Assembly (NCBI GenBank): GCA_024220525.1
Contig: JAMYWO010000387.1
Span: forward strand, 1 to 25,737
Origin: Cochliopodium minus
Taxonomy: Eukaryota; Discosea; Himatismenida; Cochliopodiidae
Direction: 5' to 3'
DNA length: 25,737 nucleotides
Below are positions 10,374-19,853 of the stretch, in pieces. The position numbers and the translations under genes are program-made. Under the pieces are notes generated by a model. The model was given only the letters and a program-made list of their open reading frames with translations. It was not told the DNA's origin and searched no databases. Each line of letters begins with the position of its first letter. Position 1 is the stretch's first letter.

Positions 10374-13300
10374 TTAAAATACTGAGCATCCTCCTTCTTC
10401 TCTATTGTTAGCTCTAGAACAATTAGGGCAAGGTCTTTTCTTTGTATTGCCTTCAAAATAGTGAGAAGAACATCTTCCACAATGAGACATTCTAGAACGA
10501 AAAGAGGTCAATGAGTTTTTTAAAAAAAGGAAAAATACTTTTTATAGTGAAGAGGATTACCTATAGTCACCAATGCACTTTCCAAAACCATTGCAGTCAG
10601 TACAATGAGTATGAAATTTTCCAGAGTCAAAATTGGGATTTCCATTACAAATATTTGATACATAAAAACAAGAATTACATTTCAAACAATTAATGGGTGC
10701 TCGCTTTTATTTTTTTAAAAAATTGAATATTATCTATTATTAATAAATATTTAAATCAATAATTGAATAATTCAAATAAAAAAAAAAGTAAAATTTTTTT
10801 TACCTCATCATCATTTCTTCCGTAATCAGATTGAAGAATGACATCTTTTACTTTACATTCTATCAAAGATCCGCAATCTTCACAATCTTGTTTGTAGACA
10901 ACAGCATTTAAATCCATTTGGACAGATCCCTTTTCCATGCCAGAAAGTAAACACTTGGAACAATCTTCAATCTTGAAATTGTTTTCTTTGACCCTGTAAT
11001 TACAAATTAAAAATTAAATAATTAATAATATTAATTAAAATAATATTAATAATTAAATTAATTTAAAAATACCAATCTACAACTTTTTGGTGAGAAACCT
11101 CTTCAACTTCCTCGAAAGATTCAGAATCACCCCTTAACACAACAAACTTGGGAGAAAGTGACTCTTGAAACTCAAAGTTTTTTTGGATGATCTGATTCAG
11201 GACGGAATTCACCAATATTGTAGAAACATTGTTTGCAAATTTTGATTTATTAATCTATATTAAATTTTAGTTAAAAATCAAAATTTTAGCTAAAAATTAA
11301 AATTTAAATTTTATATTAAATTATAAATTAATAAATTATAAAAAATTAATAAATTTTTTTTTTATTTTTTACTTTCAAGCAAAGAAACAAAGTAAAAACG
11401 ATTCTATGGAAGGATTGAGGGAACAAACAGTGGCGAGAAGGGCTCCACAAAGAAGAAGCTTTATAGTCGTTGAGTATTTCAAAGAGATCTTTTTGTTTTT
11501 TTTTGACCTAAAATAAATCATAAAAATGAAAATGAAAATGAAAATAAAAATAAAAAATAAAAAATAAAAAATAAAAAATAAAAAATAAAAAATAAAAAAT
11601 AAAAAATAAAAATGAAAATTACAATAGAAAATAAATAGTAAGAAATTGTTCAAAAATTTCTTACAATCTCAAAGATGTTGGTTTCTTCTTCCAAGTACTC
11701 TTCCTCCTCATCATCTATTTCAGTTCGGGATCCGTAGTACAAAAGATAGATCAAATGTTTCTTCATTTTGGTTTTCACAGCTGATATAAAAAAAGAAAAA
11801 AATCAGAATGAAATCATTATTTGAGTAATCAACATGATTTTCAATCCATTATAATTTAAAATCAAATTTTTGAAATCAAATTATTCTTTAAATCATCTGA
11901 TATAAAGAGAACTCAAAAATTTGATGCAAAGTTTCATAATTCAAGATTTTTAAAATATGTGATCACATATATTTTACATAAATATTTTTTTCATGAAATG
12001 TTTTTATTCAATTTTATATCTCAACATAAGATCTCATTGATCAATGAGATCCAAATTATCATTTGTATATGTTGATTAATATTGATCCAATTTTCGATCA
12101 TTTTTACTAACAAATTTTCATTGGAGATATCTTCAAATTCACATGCAGTGTATATTCGGTGATTCGCATAATTAAGCAAAGTATTTTTCATTATCTTATT
12201 TCATTAAAATATATTTTACATAAAAAATTTTATTTTTTTCATATGTACCATGAAAATTTTTGTGATTAAATTTAATCTGCGGCCATATAATCATATTATC
12301 ATTGATTAATATTGATCCAATTATCGATCAATTATCGATCATTTTTACGAACAAATTTTGAATTTAATATTTTTTTTTTTACCAGTGAAAATAGGAAAGC
12401 ACTGGTTGATGTTCACATTGACTTTGTTTTCTGCCAAAAACTCAAGGCCACGGCACTTTTTCTCGTTGACTTTGTGGATGTGGTAGTACACTCCTCGCAT
12501 CTTCTTGTCCGTCTCTCCCATGTCCTCGAAGAGTGCCAGCTGTATTGGGTTGAATACTGGTTCACAACACCTCACGAGTGCTATAAAAAATCCAAATAAA
12601 AGAATAAAATAAAAAATAAAAAATAAAAAATAAAAAATAAAAAAATGATGATTAAAATTAAAAATAAAAAATAAAAATATTTAAAAACTATCATAAACTA
12701 CCAAAAGAAAAATAAATTAATAAACAAAAAATAATAAAATAATAAAATAATAAATAAAGAAATAAACAAAAAATAATAAAATAAAAAAAATCAAAAAACT
12801 AAAAAAAAATATTAAAAAAAAATATTAAAAAAAAATATTAAAAAAAAATATTAAAAAAAAATATTAAAAATTGAAAATAAATTTTCAAAAAAAAAACTTG
12901 AAATACAAACAAAAATAATGATGAAAATTAAAAATAAAATAAAAAATAAAAATCCAAATAAATAAAAAATAAAAAAACTAAAAAAAAAAAAAAAAATATT
13001 AATTAAAAAAAGACCTCTTTCAAGTTGGTTAGCACCCAAAGAGATCAAGAGAGAAGAGACATCAGGAAAACCAAACTCACAAGAAAGAAAAAGGGCCTCA
13101 TTCAATTTTTTAGCGCCATTTTCCAAAGAAAAGAGGATCATCCCGAAAATCCCCTCACTGCACGCCTCCAACAAAACGTGTTCATACGTTATCTTTTCTT
13201 TTCCTTCTGTTTCGTATCTCATCTCCATTTTATTTTCTATCAAGTACTCCACTATGTTTTTTCTGTTGTTTTTAACCTGGTTAAAAAAAAAAATTATTAA

Positions 13301-14620
13301 TAAAAAAAAATTTATTGATTGAAAAAAATTTATTAATTAAAAAAATTAATTAAAAAAATATTTATTGATAAAAAAAAAAAATTTATAAAAAAAAAAAATT
13401 AAAAATAAATTTGAGAAAATTAAACAAAAAAAAAATTATTATTAGAAAAACATGATTTTTTTTTTTTGTTGAAAATAATTTAAAATTAAAAAAAAAAATA
13501 TTCAAAAAAAAATATTCAAAAAAATTTTTTAAATGTTATTTTTACTGCTAATTTGAATGCTTTCGTGATATCTTTTGCTCCATTCTCGATCATTAGTTTG
13601 AATCTGTCCAAATGTCCGCCAGATGCACTTCCATACAATCCCTTATATATTCAAAATTATTTTTTATTTTTTTATTTTTTTATTTTTTTATTTTATAAAT
13701 TAATAGATTTTAAATTTTAAAAATTATTATTTTTTACTTCTTCGAATAAAGTCGTCTTTTGCCTCTTCTTTTTGTTTTCTTGTTGGAAATTGATATCCAT
13801 TTCACAATCTTCTTTCTCTGTTGTGGTTTCAGAGTCAGCCTCTTTTATTTTTCATATTGAATTTAATTTTTTTTTTTAGTTTTTAAAAATAAAAAATGAA
13901 AAATTTATTTAAATCAATTTAAATTTGAGATCTCACCAAAAATTCATATTTTGATTATTAATTAATTATTGATAGATTTATATTTTATAATCAAATTATT
14001 GGGAAGCAATATATTTATATTTATTTTTACTTTTTCTTGATGAAAAATATTGCTCAAATAGAATTTGATTTTTGCTTTCTGAGATCCCCTCGAAGGATAC
14101 CTCCTTTTTATATTCGTTGGAGAAATATTCTATGAACTCCTTCTCTCCTGTTTTTGCCACATTCTTGATCGCATCGTCAGTTATGGTGATCCCCAAAGAA
14201 GATAAATATTTTATGACATGTTTATTGTAAGGATTCAAACAAGCACCTTCGATCCCCAAACAACATTTTTTATCCTCTTTATCCAATTTTAATTTCTTGA
14301 TTTTCTCCATATCTGTATCTGATTGAGCACAAGAATAGAACAGATAATTTTCTGCATCTTTTTTCTTGAGGAAATATTCACTCAGATATTTCAATGCTTC
14401 ATTTGATCCATTCAAAATGGGCACAGAATATTTGTTGTCAAAGATTTCTATCAGTTGTGTGTTGTTCAATTTTTGGAAAATTGATTTCATTTTGAATAAA
14501 TCATCTTTCTCGATAGATTCTATCAATTCAATTGCATCTTTGATGAAACTGTTATAAAGTGAAAATAAAATTTAATAATATTTGATGGAAAATTTAATCA
14601 AACCTATATTTTTGATCCAT
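10374..14620 (-). CDS. Ankyrin-type repeat protein with WSP..H..FP motif and Cys-rich C-terminal zinc-binding-like region
   Basis: Twelve exons (minus): 14620-14604, 14548-14031, 13841-13738, 13641-13546, 13276-13015, 12580-12383, 11780-11665, 11507-11373, 11254-11073, 10993-10804, 10703-10561, 10491-10374; 692 residues, all phases agree. The first exon is only 17 nt (MDQKY plus two bases) with a GTTTGA donor. Residues up to about 430 are degenerate ankyrin-like helices, clearest at GLYGSASGGHLDRFKLMIEN, NNRKNIVEYLIENKME and LSCEFGFPDVSSLLISLGAN. Near 457-480 comes LWSPSRHCLFPQSFHRIVFT, a segment seen after ankyrin repeats in many protist proteins. From about 554 to the end lie many paired cysteines (CSKC, CEDC, CLKC, HCTDC, HCGRC, CPNC), probably binding zinc. 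The role is probably protein-protein interaction or ubiquitin-type adaptor; not proven. The second exon could be read on to a TAA at 13996, giving a 189-residue alternative if its intron is retained. Confidence 0.82.
11523..11625. repeat. (AAAAAT)n microsatellite in an ankyrin-gene intron
   Basis: AAAATG units grade into AAAAAT units within intron 11508-11664. The frame across it encodes only F/Y/I/L runs and was not called. Confidence 0.9.
11781..12382. repeat. 602-bp intron with palindromes and a decayed tandem duplication
   Basis: This is the largest intron of the ankyrin gene. It holds a 16-bp perfect palindrome (11955-11970, GTGATCAC core) and a 22-bp perfect palindrome (12030-12051, GATCTCATTGA and its complement). 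A segment around ATTTTACATAAA then TTGATTAATATTGATCCAAT occurs twice, about 230-245 bp apart (near 11970/12213 and 12070/12301). No exon is seen. It looks like a duplicated, decayed insertion. Confidence 0.65.
12606..13014. repeat. Intronic simple repeats including a 12-bp tandem unit
   Basis: Intron 12581-13014 contains AAAAAT units (12606-12645), ATAATAAA runs, and about five copies of an A8-TATT unit (about 12803-12868). No exon is seen. Confidence 0.85.
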
Positions 14621-15307
14621 TTTTTATTTATAGTGTTTTGATTAAATTTTTGCCCATTTATCAAAATTCATTAAAATTTTCATCATTTTGTCCTTCTTAA
14701 ATCAAATAAACCATGGTATTTCCAGATCTCCTTCTGTGAATCTTCCGGCTTACAGTGAAAAACAACTACAGTGATTTATTCCTAAGTCATGTTCCTCTAA
14801 AGCATTCTGGCATCTTGAGTATATTTTTCTGGGAACATGCTGGGTTGTTCAATGTCCAATCACTTAGTGATTTTTAGATGATTGTCAGAGATCTATATAA
14901 TCACTTGATAGACCAAACATATTGAATCATTCTATTTATAAGAAGAATAAATAAATTCTCATTAATTCCAATTCATGATAATTGTATGTGCTTATAGCAT
15001 TGATATTTTATGTTTCTGGTAGTTGGCAAGTTCTATTCATGTCATTACAATTACAATCATATTCATTTTTTATTAGAAAATGAATGAAAAATGTGCTTGA
15101 TTGGGTATGTAGGCGAGATCATCAAGTTATAACAACATTGCCAAATACATCTCAGAATGCATTGACAATGTGTACTCAAATTTAAGACAAAATGTTGAGA
15201 GGACCCTTCGAAGATTAATCCTCTAATTTTTTGGCTCTATCTATTTTATAATTTCATGATATTCATTTTAGTCATGGAAATTAATAATGACTTATTTACT
15301 TATGGGA
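14621..15307. other. Intergenic region with coding-like remnants only
   Basis: No intact gene is seen. Base composition is less A/T-extreme than the introns. On the plus strand 15113-15226 reads ARSSSYNNIAKYISECIDN and on to a TAA, preceded by an AG, which looks like one exon of a lost gene. An imperfect palindrome AATCACTTAGTGATT lies near 14859-14873. Confidence 0.5.
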
Positions 15308-15912
15308 TCAATTCTTGAAAATAAAATGAAATAAACAAAAAATATTGATAAAATTTTTTTTTTTTTCAGATATTGGTTGATTTTCCAAAGGAAGATTGTT
15401 AAATATACAATCTCTGAATGTATTTTCAACAACTGTTGTTGATATTCTTCTAAATTGTTTTATCATAAGATTCAAAAAGTCTAAATCTGTCTCACAAGAT
15501 GCTCTCTTTTGTAACAGCTCTTTTGACCTTGCCAAAGATTTTTTCACAAGGATTCAATCTTATAAGGTTAAAATTGTAGGGAATTAAGATATTAATTATT
15601 TCTCTTACTCCAGGCTAAATGTTGGTAGGGACATCAGTTGAATTCCTCTAGCAGCAAGCCAAGGTGCCAATATTCTCCTGATTTTGATTGCATAAATAAT
15701 TTTAGTGATGTCATACTTTGCCCATTTTTTGACCATTGGAATGAATACTCTATAATAATTTATGTTTATTTGTGTCATTTTTCTTTTGGAATAAGATTAT
15801 TAAAATAAACTTTTAAAATTACCTTTTTTGTAGAATAAGAATTTGCCAACAAAATCTGCCTTATGTAAGATGGAGAGATATCAAGATTTACGATTTGAGA
15901 CAATTTAGTTGC
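15308..15912 (-). pseudogene. Decayed Tc1/mariner (IS630-type) transposase
   Basis: Pieces on the minus strand are in order. First, 15912-15823 encodes a helix-turn-helix-like ATKLSQIVNLDISPSYIRQI. Next, 15749-15609 encodes APWLAARGIQLMSLPTFSLE. Then, from 15558, comes LNPCEKIFGKVKRAV. Joining the last two across a GT-AG gap gives LPTFSLELNPCEKIF, the LPPYSPxLNPIE block that ends the DDE/D catalytic core of Tc1/IS630 transposases. A one-base frame change near 15510 is then needed to reach the terminal helix (FLNLMIKQFRRISTTVVENT). Stop codons interrupt the upstream part, and no clear terminal inverted repeats were found. It is a dead element; family call likely, exact family open. Confidence 0.65.
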
Positions 15913-15977
15913 TTATTCATTCACTGTCCATTAACTATCACCATCTCTTAAAAGAAAAACATATTTAATTTGATTGG

Positions 15978-17015
15978 ATGGTAAAATTATACTTTCATCA
16001 TCGACAACTTCTTCATAATCAAGTATTTCTTTATTCAAATTTTTTAATTTGTAGTATCATTAATGATAAAGATAAGAGATCTGCTTACCTCAATTTAGTT
16101 GAAAAACTTTATGAATTAGATTCAAATCTTGAACAACTCGCCATTTATGCAAAGAAAAATAACAATAATTCACCCAAAAAATGTGGCACTTGTCTTAGAT
16201 GCAACTCTTTTTCATTGCCAAAAGAATTAATGAGATTTGGGATACAAATCTCACCAAATTCCAAATAGCAGTGTTTCGCATACACGAATTTGCAAGAACA
16301 TTGAAGCTCCAAAAGATAGATCACAAAGTTTGTATAAGGTTATATTTTCTTAATATATATGATTTTTAAATACTTTGCTAACATGGAAGTCACTACAACC
16401 TTATTTAGCAAATTCATCTGACTTTACCCCAGAAAAATCATCCAAAAAGAAATTAAAGAAGAATAGACAAAGATCTGAGACTCCACAATTGCCAGATGGT
16501 ATCAATGAATCAACAATGACTAGATACATTTACAGCCAACCCATCACTGAAAATTTAACTCAATTTGAACATGAGCCAAAGAAAACCATAGGTGTAGGAT
16601 TGAAGATGCCTCCAAAAACATCTTTATCTCCAAGATCGCCATCAAAAGCAAGAAGATCTCCATCTCAAGCACTCAGAGACAACTCTACTCGCAAAAGATT
16701 AATTGAAAGGAATAGATCTTTCTCCAGATCTCTGTCTAGATCCTCAACTCCTGATCTTCTCCAAAACAACTTTATCAATCTAATAAATGAAGGAATTTCC
16801 CAGTCTTCAAGGAAGGTCATCTGAACTTCCTCGAAGCAAAGGATGTTGTAAATTACAAAAATTGTCCAGTTTGTCGTGTTTATGTACACAAACCTGATGA
16901 TGTCAACTGCGTAAAGTGTGAATACTGCAAAAGATTCTTCTGTTGGAAATGCTCCAAGTTCTTTGGGACTGATCTTGAAACTTTCCAACATATTGGTACT
17001 GAAAAACATTATTGA
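15978..17015 (+). pseudogene. Broken RING2/IBR-like zinc-finger protein gene
   Basis: The best piece is 16804-17015, preceded by an AG: CPVCRVYVHKPDDVNCVKC followed by EYC, FFCWKC and a later His, ending in TGA. The spacing resembles the IBR or RING2 finger of RBR ubiquitin ligases. Upstream, 16375-16824 is a Ser/Arg/Pro-rich frame (SPRSPSKARRSPSQ, then RSFSRSLSRSSTP) that runs out of frame just before the finger. 15978-16268 (or from an AG at 16054) has a CGTCLRC knuckle and then stops. Another open frame, 16233-16338, would connect to it only after a frame change. At least two frame breaks, or unrecognised splicing, are needed to link the pieces. Most likely a pseudogene; an intact gene with unusual introns is not excluded. 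Confidence 0.5.
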
Positions 17016-17194
17016 TTAAAAATATTCGCCATCAAACAAGCAAAAAAATAATTTATCGAATGTTTTTGATTCTCTTTAAATTTTTTTTTTTCAAAGAAAT
17101 AAAAAGTTAAAAAAAAAATGGAAATTATTGTGACAAATAAAAAAACACAATTTCAACAAAGCAAATTAGTAAATGAATCAAAAATCAACCATCA

Positions 17195-17386
17195 ATGCAA
17201 ATTGAAAGGGAATTGACAAAAGAAGAAAAGATTCGAAATTCAATGAAAGTAAGCCTTCATAATTCGGTAAGCACATTAGAAAGCACAAGATCGACAGCAA
17301 GTGATACAATGGTTGCATTGGATAAACAAGGCAAGCAGATCGATTGTCCAAACCAAAAAAATTTGATGAACTATTTCATTTTTTAG
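17195..17386 (+). pseudogene. SNARE-helix-like fragment (SNAP-25/Qb-like)
   Basis: The frame reads NSVSTLESTRSTASDTMVAL then DKQGKQID, matching the heptad pattern and central Gln layer (LDxQGEQL) of SNAP-25-type SNARE motifs. After this the frame leaves the pattern. A shifted frame continues RLSKPKKFDELFHFLDYNK and stops, so the gene is broken or only one exon is present. There is no transmembrane segment and no convincing upstream start. Match by recognition only. Confidence 0.4.
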
Positions 17387-18466
17387 ATTATAATAAATGA
17401 AAGTAATTGCAATGAAAGAATATTCAGGGTGATAACATAAAATATTTGACATTTGTTCATGATTTCTTGATATATTTTTTTGAATATTATTTTTTTTTTT
17501 TTAATGTAGACAAAAATATACATTAGAAACTTGACTAAAAATATTATTAATTTTTAAAAGTAATGTAGACAACTGAAAACGTTACTATTACCTTTTGCAA
17601 CCCATCTCTCAACAAAACAAGAGACATAATCAGACTCTTTGTTAAAGAATCAGAACTAATTAGCTCACAACTTATTCATCGAACAAGGTTTCTCATTTGA
17701 AAAGTTCTTTTACATTTTAAATCAATTCGTCAGGTTTATGAACTTCGAACCAACTTCGCACTTAACAAATAAGGAAGGATGTTCCACTTCAAAGACAACT
17801 AAAATTGCAAGAACTGTTGTTGCTAAGAACCAAACTACTCATTGCATGTTATTTTTTGTAAATATTTAAATGAAATTGAAATTGAAATACAAAAAATACT
17901 TTCCTCATTTCCAACAGAATCAAATACTCCTAAATCTCCTGATCACACACATAGTTGGATACTCAACAGAGCAATGTGGGATGTTTAGAATAGAATCTTA
18001 TATGGTCACGGAAATCATGAAACAACTCCAAACAGAGTAGAATTGATCAAAAATAAATTAGAATTTATGAACATGACCACCTATTATACACGAGAAGATC
18101 CCTGAAACAAGTAACCCATTCATAACTCTCCAAAAACAATGTTCACTTTAGAGACAACAATGTTTTTTTTTAAAAAAAAAAAAAAATCAATATTCCAACA
18201 CAAGATGCTAAAGTATAAAGATTAAAAAGAAAAATAAGGTGACATTGAAATCCCTTGGAAGGAGAGACCAACATAATCCATCTGAGTTCATAATTATGGA
18301 ATGCATAATTCACAAGGAAAAATTATGCGAATCACCATAGTGTAAGACAAGTCCAAAATTTTGTTAGCGGATATAAATTAATAACATCTATACACTTTAG
18401 GTAAATATTGTTTATTTTAGAAGATATACAGAGATGAATTGATTTATCAAAAAAAAATAAAAAAAA
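17387..18466 (+). other. Decayed coding-like stretches upstream of the caspase-like gene
   Basis: No intact gene. Coding-like plus-strand pieces include RDIIRLFVKESELISSQLIH (about 17620-17690), QVYELRTNFALNK (about 17735), and SWILNRAMWDV with NRILYGHGNHETTPNRVELI after an in-frame TAG (about 17950-18060). They may be remains of one gene; no family is recognised. The last 100 bp before 18467 is A/T-rich and probably holds the promoter of the next gene. Confidence 0.4.
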
Positions 18467-19839
18467 ATGGGTCAAGGAAAACTTCAAGGAGAGAAAATAA
18501 ATAGTATCAATAATGAAAATAGAAAATTAATTGAAAAGAATGTTGATTTTGAGGATCATATTCATCTTGAAAAGATTGATTTATTCAAAAGAACAAATGA
18601 AGAATTCTACATTTACTTCAATTTGGATGGTTCAACTATTCCAGAGAAAAAAAAAGACTATTCTACCAAAAATCTTCTATCATTCGAAAGGGGAAGATTA
18701 AATATTAAACTTAGCAACCCAATCAAACTAAAAAACACAAAATTTAAATTGAATTATTTCGTCTATAAAAAGAAATGGATTCATTCTTCTACTTATTTAT
18801 TCAATGGAGAATTCAATATCGACTTGGAAAAATCTGAATTGGTGTTTGAAGAGAATCTTTATGGAGATAAAAGTTTTTGCAAAATAAAATTGGGTTTTTG
18901 TTATAATTTGGGGAAAGTAAAAAATAAATTAGAAGAAAATAACAAAAAGGTATTTGAAATTAATGAAAGGGTAAAACGTTCAATTAAATAATTAATATTA
19001 ATTTATTAAATTCATTTTTTTTTTTTAAGCCACAATACACTAATATACATGCTTTGGTGTTTGGAATGAAGATGGATAAAGACTATATTTACAATGCAAC
19101 TCCCAAAATTTGCGAACTGCTTTTCAAAGAAATGAAGTTAGATGAGAATGATTACATCATTCAGAAAATAGATGAAACAGACAGAAAAAACGTTTTTGGG
19201 AGTCTGGAAAAATTCAAAAACAAAATAGGAGCCGAGGGGGGACTCTTTATTTTGGTTATCAATAGCCATGGGATACTTCTCAAAGAGAATAAAAACTATG
19301 CCAAAATTTGTGCTAAAAATGATGAACACATCAAAATGTATGAAATAATGGAAATACTTTTGAATTTGAAGTATAAGCACATTATCTTCATACTTGATAG
19401 CTGTTATGCTGCAAATGTTTTTCTTCATGGATATGTGTAAAAAATAAATTAAATTATAATTATAATTTTTTAATAATAAATTTATTTTGGAAAAAGAAAG
19501 AAGAAAAAACCACAACTTTCACCCGAATCAATTTGGGGAATGTTTTCTTGTTACAATAAGTCTTCTTATTATAGGAAAATTGATGAAGCAAATCACAATC
19601 ACACTGTCCCACAATACTTGAAGAATTTAGGAATTGCGGTTTCTGAACAAATGGGATCATCAGGTTTTGTGAGCATTCCAGATCTTCACAACAAAATTAA
19701 AAATGAATTTCAAAAATTCAAAGAAGAATATAAAGAATCAATCTTGCCTTATGGTGTTAATGATATAATGGAAACATGTACTTTCCACCCATTTTTTGAT
19801 GAAATGGAGAAAATACCATTTTTTTTAAAAGTAAAGTAA
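18467..19839 (+). CDS. Caspase-like cysteine peptidase (C14-type) with a beta-rich N-terminal domain
   Basis: Three exons: 18467-18970, 19030-19436, 19497-19839; 417 residues. Exon two begins a caspase-fold p20: NIHALVFGMKMDKDYIYN, LFILVINSHGILL with catalytic-type His248, and HIIFILDSCYAANVF with catalytic-type Cys293. Exon three continues with PESIWGMFSCYNKSSYY and GFVSIPDLHNKI, fitting the small-subunit side. Caspases, metacaspases and paracaspases cleave target proteins in death, stress or immune pathways. The N-terminal 168 residues are beta-rich and C2-like in look, with no firm match. The protein starts MGQGK, so N-myristoylation is possible. The start follows an A-run. The last donor could also be at 19430/19431 with a different acceptor in the A/G-rich stretch, changing one or two residues. 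It ends 14 bp from the end of the convergent receptor gene. Confidence 0.82.
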
Positions 19840-19853
19840 AATTCAAAAAACCT
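19840..19853. other. 14-bp gap between two convergent stop codons
   Basis: Only 14 bp separate the TAA of the caspase-like gene (plus) from the TAA of the pseudo-caspase receptor gene (minus). The 3' untranslated regions must overlap as antisense RNA. Confidence 0.85.

Noticed and set aside
11375-11507. Alternative frame ending LLCFFA and a stop
   Set aside because: The other frame gives LWSPSRHCLFPQSFHRIVFT, a recognised post-ankyrin motif, and splices in phase on both sides.
13996-14526. Separate 189-residue gene ending in TAA at 13996
   Set aside because: A GT donor at 14030 joins in phase to the next ankyrin exon, and the full 12-exon model stays open to 10374. It is kept only as an intron-retention alternative.
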